From Phallusia mammillata (Eukaryota; Chordata; Ascidiacea; Phlebobranchia; Ascidiidae), in the NCBI GenBank assembly GCA_003260075.1, contig QLIY01000131.1:124001-188000 (forward strand): 64,000 nucleotides of DNA, given 5' to 3'. Below the pieces are notes generated by a model. That model worked only from the letters and a program-made list of their open reading frames with translations, ran no database searches and was not told where the DNA came from. The translations under genes were made by a program, and so were the position numbers. Of the stretch, positions 13,898-24,809 are shown one piece after another. Position 1 is the first letter of the stretch, and the number at the start of each line of letters is the position of its first letter.

Positions 13898-16800
13898 TGG
13901 TGAGTCTTTTCTATAACTTAATTCAACTGTCAAGAGAAAAATATATACTCGAGTGGTCATAGTAAGCGGCTTATTCGAATAGAACCTAAGTAATTCTACT
14001 AATCATAGAAATAACAACATTGTAACTTCGCGCCCCCCCCCCTGTTAAAGATAAAAATTACCTTGGCTTGTTAGGCAACTTCTGGGTAGCCGTCCGAAGA
14101 AACACGATGTTATATACAGAAACGAGTACACGATAATATTGCAAACGCAACAGGTAGAGTAACAGCTAAAATGCTTTATTCTTTCAAATTAAAATAATAC
14201 GTTTTGGTTCACACCGTGCGCGTGCTGCACACAAAAAAACGCGTAAAAAAAGAACTTTCGTCATAAAAACATTATTTTTCAAAAATAACTATCGACTCCT
14301 TAGATATTTCTTCGGCTCGGCCCAGTTAAAACAATTGGTGAGTCTTTTCTATAACTTAATTCAACTGTCAAGAGAAAAAAATACACTCGAGTGGTCATAG
14401 TAAGCGGCATATTCGAATAGAACCTAAGTTATTCCACCAATCATAGAAATAACAACATTGTAACTTCGCTATGTTCTTACCTTCTCGTAAACATTGACGT
14501 TGCCTCACTCTACTTCCAACTGTGCAAGTTAGAGAACAGGCTGACCATGGACCCCAAGTGGCCCAGTAATATACCTGTAGTCTTCCTATGACAGTCGCTG
14601 TAGGTAACAGTAGTGACGGTTGCTCGCCAGCAGGGCCAGAAACTTGAGCTTCAAACAAAAAGTTGTCAATATAATCTAATGTCTGACATATTGGCATGAT
14701 TGTGGCATAGTAGGTAGCATGACTACAAGATGTTAAAGTTTGTATGGGACGTCGAAACATCGTTTAAAAACTGCTGAAAGAGCCATTACAAACAGCTAGC
14801 CTACTCGTTATAGTTTGGTTTTACAATAGATGATATTTTTAAATATTAAAGTATATGACTTCATCAGTGTAAGTGGAGTTTGGTTGAGTTTATTTAATAT
14901 AGTTAAAAAAAGTATAAAGACGCGTCTGTAGGTAGGAAGTAACTGCTTGAAGTAGGAACGTTGTGAGGGGGTACAAGGTTGAACGCGCTACTGCAACACT
15001 TTAATTTATAAGGTATGCACACAGGGAAGTTAGTTTTTTTTGTGGGTGAACGATCTTGGGAATTTAGTCACAAAATTGACGTCAAGCATAAAAGTAAAAA
15101 ACACACAAAATAGACTACATCCTTAAATTTGTTGGCAACTCCAAACCATAAACCACTGCGGAAAAATGAAATAGTTGTTACCTTTGGATCTGTAGCACTG
15201 CGGGGAATATCTGTTGTCATAGCAACAACCAGCTCGCTCGCAAGCGTATCTGTACAAGCTGTCGCAGTAAACTCGCTGCGTTGGTTCAATGTCGCATTTC
15301 GCTGGTGCGCAGACACCTTTGAAAAACAAAAAATAGAAAGTTTTAAGTTAGAGAAATATCTAGCCTCCGGTGAGATTCGAACCCACGACATCAGCTTATG
15401 TTAACTGATTCTCTAGCCAGCAGCACAGGGTCGCATGTGCAAGGAGGAAGCACGGACAATGTTGCATTTGTGAACAAACGTGATAGTTTCTTGTACGTGA
15501 TGAATGTGCCGTTATGTTGGTAAGCGCGAACGCTTCAGGGCAGATCTCGGAAACGAGTATGCTTTTCTATTGAATACCATTTACATTGAATACATTGAAT
15601 AAAGGCTCTGCGGCCCGTACAGACCCGGTTAAACCATTTCAGTGCTTTTTTTAGTAATATAATATGTTCGGTGCTATTTTCTAGCCCCTGATAATAGTAA
15701 TACGGCTATAGATTCAATTTCGATTTTTGTTGGTAGCTATTAGTCTAATGTGTGACTGGTTCGGTACGAAGTAAAATTTACTTGTGTTACATAACGGTTC
15801 GACCCGCGATCTAATTATGTTACTTATGTTTGGCTGTAAAATAAAAAAAATGTTTGAAATCGGTTAATAGCCTTATCGTACATAATAGCCTTAGCCATAT
15901 TACTAAACCAACTGTAAGTTTAACTAACAGCCACAAAAAAAAAACAATTCAAGAAGTTAAGACGAAACATGAGTCAAGCCATGATCCGCTATAGTAAAAT
16001 CGTCCTTACGTTATCATATAAGGTACGTTTGGGTCTAACGCATTAGCATCGGGTTTCTTGGCGTCTCAATATAATCAGTTCTTAAAATCTAGACCCCTTT
16101 CCTGGTTAATCCAGATTACAAAGTCCTTGTATGTCACGAAAAGGTTTAGTTCGCGAGAATCGGGCCCTTGGTTAACAAACACAGGCATGTATTATAGGTT
16201 ATACCCTAAAAGAACTCGTGATGGTTGGAGTCGACCGAAATTGTTTTGTTCGTAGTATTGGAATATTACACAGTGAGTCGTCACACAACAACACTTTCCC
16301 TCAAAGGCAATCGCATGAGGCTTTTCTGAAATACGCAATCTACTATTCAAACCATGCAATTCACGGAATTTATTGCAATGAAACGCGAATTCGTGCAATG
16401 TCCAGGCTTCAAATATATACATTATGCCCTCTCCTATCCAAACCACATCACTTCATCTATTTTTTCCTTTTACATTGTTGGGGGTTGTTCTAACATAGGG
16501 GTATTTAAGATTGAATTATAATCTTTTTGTTATTACAAACCCTTATCCCAACTCTATTAACCCGAACTGTTAACATTTAAGTTTTAATATTGCAAATATT
16601 CCGTATTTTTGATTTAGAGTAGTCTTATGTGAACTGTGCTGTAACAAATCAACTAAACGCACTACAGTTTTCGTTTGTGTTTGGTGAAACACATCATTGC
16701 CGAAGTTTAATTCAGTATCACAAAGATTGTGGTTACGTCACTAAACAGCACGTTTTTACTGATCCATGTATATAGCTTTCTTACAGTTAGCACACTTCAA

Positions 16801-19097
16801 TTTACTCGGTATTATTTAAAAATCCATACATTCTTAAAATTGTAGTCGTAAAATATTAAAAATTAAACTACTGAGAAAAAATTGGATAACAGTTATTTAC
16901 AGCAGCTAGCCTACCGACCTGTTGGTGCAAAGCATTTTGGTGCGACGGAGAAAAACATTAACCGACGTATCGTTGGGTCGTAACAGCATCCAAGTGCAGC
17001 ACAAGCTTGTGGCGTGACATTGGCTGGGGCCCGTGTACATCTTGTACGTCCATATGCTGCAACTTGACAACGGCATGAAGGCACTGTAATGCAAAAATTG
17101 TCATATTAAGTGTTTATTTCACACAAGACCAGGGATGAACAAGGAAAAGCACATATGCCATATTTCGCCTGTCATTTAAGTTTAGAAAACAAACGTTATG
17201 TTCTACTACGTTCATATATTGATTATAATAATTATTATCCCCCCCCCCGGGTCGTAACAGCATCCAAGTGCAGCACAAGCTTGTGGCGTGACATTGACTG
17301 GGGCTTGTGGACATCTTGTACGTCCATATGCCGCAACTTGACAACGGCATGAAGGCACTGTAATGCAAAACATATCATATAAAGTGCTGATTTCACACAA
17401 GACCAGGGATGAACAAGGAAAAACACATATGCCATATTTCGCCTGTCATTTAAGTCTAGAAAACAAACGTTATGTTCTACTACGTTCATTATTGATTACC
17501 AACGAGCAAATTCTTTGAGATTGATAGTTAACACATTCTATTGCAAAGTGCATTCGTTGTGGAGTAAATTTTGTGATTCAAAAACTACGAGGTTCCGTCA
17601 TCTTTGTGTTACAGATCTTTACAAACAAAAATAATAAGTTGTCTGAGTGGTTATCCCCCCCCCCACGAGCAAATTCTTTGAGATTGATAGTTAACACATT
17701 CTATTGCAAAGTTTATTCGTTGTGGAGTAAATTTTGTGCTTCAAAAACTAAATAATAATTTGTCTGAGTGGTCACCATTGGTCACACAGGAATTATTGCA
17801 GGCCCAACTGCCCACAGCCGTTAGTTTCACAAGGGCAATATGACTTATTTATCAACTGCATTAATTTTTAAAGTGAAACAAATAACATCAAGCACAAAAA
17901 TGGTTTTAAAACCAGCTTACTAAACTAATTAACATTATAACAGTCTGCAAATTGATTTGCATTGCTGGAAATGAACTTTGTGTTGGTATAGAAACAGCAC
18001 TTTGAGTTTGTACAGAAAAAATGTACTGGTCCATGTTATAATGTTGTGAAGTTTTACAAACTGTATTTTTCTAATGAAGAATACAACAAGGTCAATCATA
18101 CGCGTATTTTGTTCAAATGTTAGAATACGTGCAAAACTCACAATTTCAAAATGTTCAAGGCAATTTATGGCAAATTGAGTCGTGCAGATTAAGAACAGTC
18201 GCAAATTGCAGTAAAATCCCGTAACCTATGCCGAAATTGTTACTTCGCGTTCGCGGTTAAGCCGGATTTAATTTGGGGCAAATCAACCCCAACCTTATTT
18301 CCGTGACAATCACGCCCATGTTGCTGATGTTTGATTTACCTTTTGGCGCGCCCTTCCTGTTACGTCACAATTACCAGTTACAAACAAATCACGTGGTATC
18401 AGCTTCAAAGAGTTTTAATAGGACATGTAAAATTTTGTACCATCAAGGACATTTAGACGACAATTATCGAGGATAACGAAAAGTTTTCTCAAGCTGAACA
18501 CTGGATATGACTTTAAGATGAGTTTATTTGACATATGTTTTCCATTTTAACTAAGAATAACAAAAATATTGAATAAACTGCGGTGCAGAACAAAACAGGT
18601 TAAAAAACAGGTTTTATTCTTAGGTTAAAAGTCGGAAATACAAACATTCCAAAGGGATCGCAGCAATTTCGTTCTTTAAACTACAGTGTTTAATTCATGG
18701 CCCAAACCGACACAGTGCAACTGCTGCACATATAATTAGAAGTTTTAGATAAGAGGTTACACTACCACAGCTGTGCTGGGCGGTAAAGAACACCAACCGC
18801 TGCCTTTTAACTGTAAGGAATGTTTGCGCGGTCAAAAGGTCAGGATGTCAGAGTGTTTCTTAAAGGTTAAAAGTTAAGAACGTCAACCTTACTAAACTGC
18901 AATTTATGTGGGACAGTTAACAGTTCAAATACAACATGTGGTATATACAGTTTTAAACACAAATCGGAAATTTGAAACCCAGCTGTTCACACGCGACAAA
19001 CAACATAAACTATTAGCATGTTACCTGATGATCCGTTTTGTGCAAATACATTTTCGGCCAAGAAAACCAGCACAACAAATTTAAGCAGGTGCATCAT
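8052..19097 (-). CDS. Secreted trefoil / thrombospondin-1 / mucin-like / vWA mosaic protein
   Basis: Fourteen minus-strand exons join in phase: 19025-19097, 16919-17083, 15182-15316, 14481-14648, 13530-13680, 13146-13171, 13000-about 13092 (start cut by a gap), 11330-12334, 10738-10943, 10144-10355, 9408-9715, 8989-9124, 8742-8901 and 8052-8296, for roughly 1,030 residues. In order the protein has a signal peptide (MMHLLKFVVLVFLAENVFA), two trefoil domains with ACAALGCCYD and ACERAGCCYD cores, several thrombospondin type 1 repeats (WGPWSACSLTC, WGPWEPWSVCSANC, WSQWSPCSRSCG, WGQWSACSESC, WSEWTNSTCSNPCGG), a Thr-rich tract inside the large exon, and a C-terminal vWA-like domain starting MDFLFLVDST. 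Trefoil plus mucin-like modules suggest an extracellular mucus or matrix protein; that is inference. The vWA metal site reads DSTDY instead of DxSxS, so metal binding is probably lost. I know no named gene with this architecture. Confidence 0.8.
11330..12334 (-). CDS. Large exon: TSP1 halves flanking a Thr-rich mucin-like repeat
   Basis: This is one long exon of the trefoil/TSP gene. It begins within one TSP1 module, runs through another cysteine-rich TSP1-like stretch (CPNTCGVDAFQVSRRRC), then a Thr/Gln/Pro tract (about 11440-11990), and ends in the next TSP1 module (YSSWSQWSPCSRSCGPG). Such Thr-rich tracts are usually densely O-glycosylated. Because the repeat is simple, the other five frames are also open for long stretches; only the minus-strand Thr frame continues into TSP1 modules on both sides. 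Confidence 0.8.
11690..11930 (-). repeat. Coding minisatellite, 30-bp units then 60-bp units
   Basis: About five tandem 30-bp units (about 11690-11825) encode a ten-residue Thr-Gln-Ser-Pro motif like TTTQTTSTQP. They are followed by two copies of a roughly 60-bp unit encoding EATTTPTTIQPTTTQTT. The units are multiples of three, so copy-number change would keep the frame. Confidence 0.75.
13146..13171 (-). CDS. 26-nt micro-exon of the trefoil/TSP gene
   Basis: The minus strand has an acceptor ending TTACAG, then 26 nt, then donor GTAACG. It starts with one base that completes the AG left by exon 13530-13680 and encodes RCIGGGSSG, extending the TSP1 strand after CGGEGTLNIVR. The next exon starts at or beyond the gap at 13093-13102. 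Confidence 0.6.
13895..14032. other. Misplaced contig copy of 14334-14471
   Basis: The segment sits between two C runs and matches 14334-14471 with small differences, including the start of the flank downstream of the TSP1 exon 14481-14648. Sequence after the second run resumes at text that already preceded the first run. Confidence 0.75.
15360..15418 (-). pseudogene. tRNA T-arm-like sequence in the trefoil/TSP gene
   Basis: The minus strand holds GTGGGTTCGAATCTCAC with five stem pairs (one wobble) and CGGAGGC downstream. The 5' half does not fold well as a tRNA. It lies in the intron between the two trefoil exons. Confidence 0.3.
16919..17083 (-). CDS. First trefoil (P-type) domain exon
   Basis: This 165-nt exon encodes a complete trefoil domain, with RTRC, then ACAALGCCYD, then PKCF. 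It is phase 1 at both ends, like the following trefoil exon (15182-15316), so the two could have arisen by exon duplication. A truncated copy at 17249-17357 after a C run appears to be the other allele. Confidence 0.8.
17249..17357 (-). other. Truncated copy of the first trefoil exon (probable allelic contig)
   Basis: It matches 16919-17083 and its upstream intron with scattered substitutions, and is cut by the C run at 17239-17248. Only the exon 5' part is present, so it cannot act as an independent domain. Confidence 0.7.
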
Positions 19098-22000
19098 TCT
19101 TTTTGTGCAACTGTATGTTAATAATGAAACTAGCGGTTAATGGCAAAGCAGTTTATTGCCAACCAGTCCTTGCTACAAACTAGCTTTCTTTTGGTCGCAA
19201 GCCCCTATTACCTTCAAGAAGAGAAAATAGGTTTAGGACAGATACATTATCAACTAACTGCTTACTAAAGAAAATATTTCGTACAATACCCGTAATGCTT
19301 AATTTACATGTCAAGTTCTAAGCTGAATAATATGAAATAGACACTTTTTATCGAGTTCATTGTCAGGCTGAGGACTCATTAAAATACAAGATAATGAGCG
19401 AGAATTAAAAACATTAAAATTGTAAACATTAAAAATGCAACATTAAAATACAAGATTACAAGCGAGAATATTTTTTATGACTATGGCAAAATGAGCACGA
19501 GAATGCAACGAAAAATGCATTGATTGCATAGCTCCTTATTGCGCGTTTTTGAAAACATCTGCTTTGGATTGAAGAAACCATAACTGTCACTTATGTTTTT
19601 TAGTTACTGGAGTCAAATGGGTAGCCCAACGTTTCTACCTTGCCATCAAAACTACTGCGTATTTGCTGGGTTTGTCGAAAACGTGATGTATTCTGGCGAC
19701 CGACTTACTTTGTCGCAAGAATTTACTAAGATATTTTTATCGTATCGTTATCTCTACCTACAGAAAAAATGTGGCTAAAAACAATCTTGCGGCTTTTTCG
19801 TGTTTTCTTACATTTGTCGCATATAAACCTCTTACGCTAGTTTAAACATTGCCGTTTTGCCAGGAAAATACTAATCTCAATTACTTTTAACAAGTGATAA
19901 CCAAAATTTTACGGTACACTAGCATGTACTTGTCACCACAGTTGGGCAGAAAAGCGAAAAAAACATTCTAACAATAGTATTTTCTTTCTTTCGATGCCAC
20001 ACACTAAATCTGCCAAGGTCACTGACTGCTAATACTTTTAAATTAACTGTTTTAATTAGGAAAATCTGTACTAAAACCCCCAACCGGTGCCTTCATAATA
20101 CTGTGATTGATTAAACCGACACAATTTCACGAACACAGGTGTCGAGAACGCTTTTTCCACACCGAGACGTCTCTACTGATTACGCGAGGCACTGACAAGC
20201 ACGCGGGAAAATAATTCGAGAACGCGAAACACGCGACTGGCATTATGACGTTTAAATGATGTTTACGACCGTACATCGTAGATCGCGCCTTCTAACAAGA
20301 CACAGAGCGCGTGCCCCACCCCGAACAGTCAGAGTTGTTAGTAGTAACGATGAGCGATGTGTTATGCGTGTTAATACTCTGCCTTTAGTGCCCTTTTTTA
20401 TGGGAATTTGTAATTGCCGTTATATATCACTGTAAACGTACGTATGAGTAACATTAATGTGTGAGCGTCAGACGATACCATATGTGGGGCCTGGCGTGGA
20501 AATAAACCACCCTGTTGTTTATTTTAAGCAGTCCGCCTCACGTAAAACGTGAACATAAGACCTTTGACATTTGACGAAAACTTATTGCCAGTGGTTCCCC
20601 ATTTGACACGTGCGCAAAAAATTCAAACTACGTAAAGTGTATCGTGCTGTTAAGTTAATGGTATGGGCGTTTGTTGTTTTAATAAAATGGGTTTAAACTT
20701 TTTTCTTCGTTTTTGAATGCATGTCACACCAACAAAGGGGATAAAATTAATCTATTTCAATGTAAATTAAGACAGTATTGGTTGTGCATAGTTTATTAAA
20801 CCACCTGTAGGCCTACCTTGAAATATTATTGTGACTTTCCAACTAAAAGTGACAAACATGTACTTATTTTCCATGAAGCACTTTTGTCTAATATCATTTT
20901 CACAACGTTAACAATTTTGTTGGCACGTAAAATATAGCAGTTATAGCAGCTTAAAGCCCACGCATAATATGTTTTGAAGTTCCTCCCTAGAAATTACCGA
21001 AAGCTTGTTCCATTTGACAGCGATGCATTAGTAACGACGACACATTATATTTGCAGTGCAATCAAAGTGTGTGGTTGTGACGAAATAATGGAATTGGAAT
21101 TGTGTAAGAGATAGCCGGAAGCATGGGCGGACGCCGCGCTCTATAATCATCGAATTTACGTCGTATGGTTATTTATTTGGTCGTTCACGAGTTGAAAGCT
21201 GAAAGCACGTTGTTTCGAAGGGTTTTTTCATGTATAATCCGTAGATTACATGAGGTTGTTTGCTTTCGGCGCGTGTTTTTTCTACGTCCAGTTTGCGGTT
21301 GTTTTAAGTTGTCATATTTTCGCGACCTATTGGTTATTTAAGTTTAATTTTAAGATTGCCATTTTTTTTCGCGAAATTGCAGAAACTCCTGTTGTTACTA
21401 GTTATTTCAACTACACATGCTTAAATTGACAAGCACTGTTGACGTTGTGCTTAAATGTTGACGTTACACTTCAACGAAAAAAATCTCCCTTTTCAACTTT
21501 GTTTACTTTTTAACTTCTTCCTAAAAGGTAGGTCAAGAGAAATTCTTGCATCGTCGCTTGTAGCAAGAACACTACGAAGGGCGTGGAGTTCTTTGCTTAT
21601 AGCGCCTTTATCTTTGAAAACGTTTAAAACTCCACAGAACGCAAAGTTAATGATTTTTCCTCTTATATCACGCAGTACATGTCTTTGTACCTAAACTCTT
21701 TTCCTTGTTACACCGTTACACTGCGTTACTTATAAAACGAAGGGCACAAAAATTACAAACAAAGATTTGTTAAATAAGTGTTTTTCTGGAAGTTTAGATT
21801 TTCGTATTTGCAAAACATGGAAACCATCTGTAGACAAAAAATAAACTACTCCGGATGAGCGTAACGTTAAATCCACTAATCTAAACGCACATGTTAATGT
21901 TTTCATTTTGTTTACAAAAATATTCTGGAAGTAAGAAAGAAAAACACACGACGAACCATCATGGGAGATGGTTAATTCCAATATCAAGCAATTGTGAGGA

Positions 22001-22101
22001 AAAACCGTGAATCGTAACGGTGCTGTGTAGGCTACTGTATATTTTTACTAGTGTAATACTGTAATATATAGTGGTATATTCGACAACTGGTAATTGGTAA
22101 A
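19098..22101. other. 3-kb intergenic region, no gene recognised
   Basis: This lies between the divergent trefoil/TSP gene (minus) and GTPBP3 (plus). I saw no convincing exon, RNA gene or repeat array. The open frame at 21455-21694 (79 codons) has no recognisable domain. It is the longest gap-free non-coding stretch in the window and probably holds both promoters. Confidence 0.5.
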
Positions 22102-23619
22102 ATGAATTGCTGCGTTCGTCTACTGTCCAATGCGTTGACGTTACAAAAATCATGCAGTTGTACTGGAATTATAGGCCTAAAAAAGAGAGCTCCACCTTAC
22201 AGGGGAATTATAAGAAACTATACTGCAACACAACTGGGAACAATTTTTGCTCACTCCTCGGGTTTTGGGAAATGTGGCGTGGCTGTTATTAGAGTTTCTG
22301 GGGAGAAAACAAAACAAGCCATGTCCGCAATCACAAAAAAGAAGAAACTTCCTAATGCAAAACGAGTTTTTGTTTCACGCCTATGGCACCCCAAGTCCAA
22401 CAGCATGCTAGATAGAGCAGTTGTTTTCTGGTTTGCTGCTCCTAGTAGTTTTACAGGTGAAGATATGTGCGAATTTCAAGTTCATGGAGGTCCAGCCGTT
22501 ATTGCTTCAGTTCTTGATGCATTATCGTCAATAGAAGGGCTGCGACCAGCAGAGGCAGGTGACTTTACTAAGCGTGCATTTCTGAATGATAAACTTGATT
22601 TGACGGAGGTAGAAGGCCTTGGTGATCTAATACACGCTGAAACTGAAGGACAGCGGCGACAGGCTGTTCACCAAATGGAAGGCTCATTAAGTTCTTTGTA
22701 TCAAACTTGGACAAAACAAATACTAAAAAGCATGGCTCACTGCGAAGCATTCATAGACTTCGGTGAAGACCAGCATTTAGGTGACCAGGTCTTAACCAAT
22801 GTTGTGACTGAAGTGAAAGATGTGCAACTAAAAATTGAAACCCATTTACAAGATTCTCATAGAGGCGAAAGACTTCGAAACGGAGTAAGGGTTTGTATTG
22901 CTGGACTACCAAATGTTGGAAAAAGCACTTTGCTGAATTTAATAACACAAAGGCAGGCTGCTATTGTTTCGCCAATCGCTGGTACAACAAGAGATGTGAT
23001 TGAAACTGCATTAGATATTGATGGCTTTCCAGTGTTAATGAGTGACACAGCTGGTCTACGACAAAGTGAGGATATAATTGAAAAAGAAGGTGTTTCAAGG
23101 GCGTTCAAAAAGATTAAAGAAGCTGACTTAATAGTGTTTCTTCTCTGTGCGGACTCCTTGAAATCATCCAGCAAGGATGTTGGTCAACTGATTGAAAAAC
23201 AAGCGAAAGAGCTGGGACTATTAAAAGACTTTAATGGAAAGCAGCTTTTATATGTTGTAAACAAAATAGACTTGAATATGGACACTGCACAGGAAAACTC
23301 AGACAATACTTTTTATGTATCATGCAAAAACATGGATGGCATGAGCAGTTTTTTAAAACATTTTTCAACATGTATTAAGGATTTGTGTGGAGCTACTTCT
23401 ATTGGTAGCATACCCAGCATAACACAACAACGGCATAGAAAGCATCTAGCTGATTGTGCCCAATTCCTCCAACAAGCTATTGATAACTTTGATTTAGATA
23501 TTGTTATTGCGGCTGAATATATGCGAATGGCTTTGCATGAACTTGGAAAAATATCGGGTAAAGTTGATGCAGAACAAATTCTTGATGTTATTTTCCAAGA
23601 TTTTTGTATTGGTAAATAA
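22102..23619 (+). CDS. GTPBP3: tRNA modification GTPase GTPBP3 (MnmE), mitochondrial
   Basis: This single-exon gene encodes 505 residues, close to the usual family length. An N-terminal extension of about 40 residues rich in Arg, Lys and Ser fits a mitochondrial targeting peptide. The MnmE N-domain contains ARAFLND-type sequence (EAGDFTKRAF). The inserted G domain has P-loop GLPNVGKST (268-276), AGTTRD (293-298), DTAGLR (315-320) and NKID (387-390), and the protein ends in the canonical FCIGK with the catalytic Cys. With MTO1, the family installs the 5-taurinomethyl (or carboxymethylaminomethyl) group on wobble uridine of mitochondrial tRNAs. It is the first of three closely spaced genes; an AATAAA (about 23664) follows the stop. 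Confidence 0.97.
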   Translation: MNCCVRLLSNALTLQKSCSCTGIIGLKKRAPPYRGIIRNYTATQLGTIFAHSSGFGKCGVAVIRVSGEKTKQAMSAITKKKKLPNAKRVFVSRLWHPKSNSMLDRAVVFWFAAPSSFTGEDMCEFQVHGGPAVIASVLDALSSIEGLRPAEAGDFTKRAFLNDKLDLTEVEGLGDLIHAETEGQRRQAVHQMEGSLSSLYQTWTKQILKSMAHCEAFIDFGEDQHLGDQVLTNVVTEVKDVQLKIETHLQDSHRGERLRNGVRVCIAGLPNVGKSTLLNLITQRQAAIVSPIAGTTRDVIETALDIDGFPVLMSDTAGLRQSEDIIEKEGVSRAFKKIKEADLIVFLLCADSLKSSSKDVGQLIEKQAKELGLLKDFNGKQLLYVVNKIDLNMDTAQENSDNTFYVSCKNMDGMSSFLKHFSTCIKDLCGATSIGSIPSITQQRHRKHLADCAQFLQQAIDNFDLDIVIAAEYMRMALHELGKISGKVDAEQILDVIFQDFCIGK

Positions 23620-23663
23620 ATCAAGAGAAAATGTATGAGTTTTTATATCCAAAATTTTGTTAC

Positions 23664-23699
23664 AATAAAAATCACCTACATACATTTTTCTTGTTTTAG
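23664..23699 (+). promoter_or_regulatory. AATAAA plus acceptor-like site between GTPBP3 and GPN3
   Basis: A polyadenylation-type AATAAA is followed about 30 bases later by a pyrimidine-rich stretch ending TTGTTTTAG (AG at 23698-23699), 87 bases before the GPN3 ATG. This is the arrangement expected where a polycistronic transcript is cleaved and the downstream message receives a spliced leader. No leader can be seen in the window. Confidence 0.4.
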
Positions 23700-23786
23700 G
23701 TCATCAATAATGTGTTTTGTATGGATTAAATATTACAATAAAAGTATTTTAACCTAGTTATGCATTTAAATTAAAAAAATAACAAT

Positions 23787-24596
23787 ATGTCAAAATATGC
23801 CCAAATTATTATGGGCCCTGCTGGATCAGGCAAAAGTACTTACTGTGCAACAATGGCTGAACACTTCAAAGCACTGAACCGACGATGCTACATAGTTAAT
23901 CTTGACCCTGCTGCAGAAGATTTCAAATACCCAGTTACAGCAGATGTAAGGGACCTTATACAACTTGATGATGTGATGGAAGACCATGAACTACATTTTG
24001 GACCCAACGGTGGACTTATATTTTGTATGGAGTATGTAATAAAAAATCTGGCGTGGCTTCAGGAAAATCTTGAAGCCGGGGAAGATGATTATTTTATATT
24101 TGACTGCCCTGGACAAATTGAACTTTATAACCATCTTCCTGTAATGAGGCAACTGACAGAAGCCCTTCAGTCATGGGATTTTCGTGTGTGTGGAGTTTTT
24201 CTTGTTGATTCTCAGTTTTTAGGGGAATCAAGTAAATTTGTGTCCGGTGTCTTATCTTCGCTTTCCTGCATGATAAACCTGGAAATTCCACACATAAGCA
24301 TCATGACTAAAATAGATCTGCTTCCTAAGAAGTCCAAAAAAAAGATAAAGGAATATCTCGATCCAGACATGTTGTCTATGGCTGAAACCATGAACCACCA
24401 CAGTGCAAAGTACAATAAACTGACTGAAATGATTTGCCAGCTAATTGATGACTACTCCATGGTAAGGTTTTTGGCATTTGATCAAAGTGATGAAGACTCT
24501 ATTAACATTGTTCTGCAAAATATTGACATGGCGCTGCAGTATGGTGAAGATTTGGAAGTTCAAGTAAAAGATTTTGAAACTGATGAGCAGGAATAA
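23787..24596 (+). CDS. GPN3: GPN-loop GTPase 3
   Basis: This single exon encodes 269 residues (human GPN3 is slightly longer). It shows the P-loop GPAGSGKST (10-18), the diagnostic Gly-Pro-Asn loop in LHFGPNGGL (72-74), the switch sequence FDCPGQIEL (from 105) and TKID (174-177). The stretch [13 protein letters not shown] separates GPN3 from GPN1 and GPN2. GPN-loop GTPases act in cytoplasmic assembly and nuclear import of RNA polymerase II. The gene starts 167 bases after the GTPBP3 stop and ends 213 bases before METTL16. A highly acidic C terminus (DFETDEQE) is present. Confidence 0.96.
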   Translation: MSKYAQIIMGPAGSGKSTYCATMAEHFKALNRRCYIVNLDPAAEDFKYPVTADVRDLIQLDDVMEDHELHFGPNGGLIFCMEYVIKNLAWLQENLEAGEDDYFIFDCPGQIELYNHLPVMRQLTEALQSWDFRVCGVFLVDSQFLGESSKFVSGVLSSLSCMINLEIPHISIMTKIDLLPKKSKKKIKEYLDPDMLSMAETMNHHSAKYNKLTEMICQLIDDYSMVRFLAFDQSDEDSINIVLQNIDMALQYGEDLEVQVKDFETDEQE

Positions 24597-24797
24597 TGTA
24601 TCTTTTCTAACGAATCTTTATATAACCCAACTAAAACTACTCAATTTATGTAGTGCATGTGTATGTGGCATTCTTAGCACACAAATCTTTAAAAGTAGAT
24701 TTTGAAATTTGGGTTCATTTAAATTGATTTTTTTGCATTTTGCAATGTTCATACTTTCCTTCATTTTGTAAATGTTCATACTATCACTTGACTTTTC

Positions 24798-24809
24798 CTT
24801 ATATTTTAG
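24798..24809 (+). promoter_or_regulatory. Acceptor-like AG directly abutting the METTL16 start codon
   Basis: The sequence CCTTATATTTTAG ends at 24809 and the ATG follows immediately at 24810. A 3' splice site with no untranslated leader is typical of spliced-leader trans-splicing, but a conventional 5'-UTR intron would look the same. Confidence 0.45.

Noticed and set aside
21455..21694. 79-codon frame upstream of GTPBP3
   Set aside because: No domain, no splice support and low-complexity composition; probably chance.
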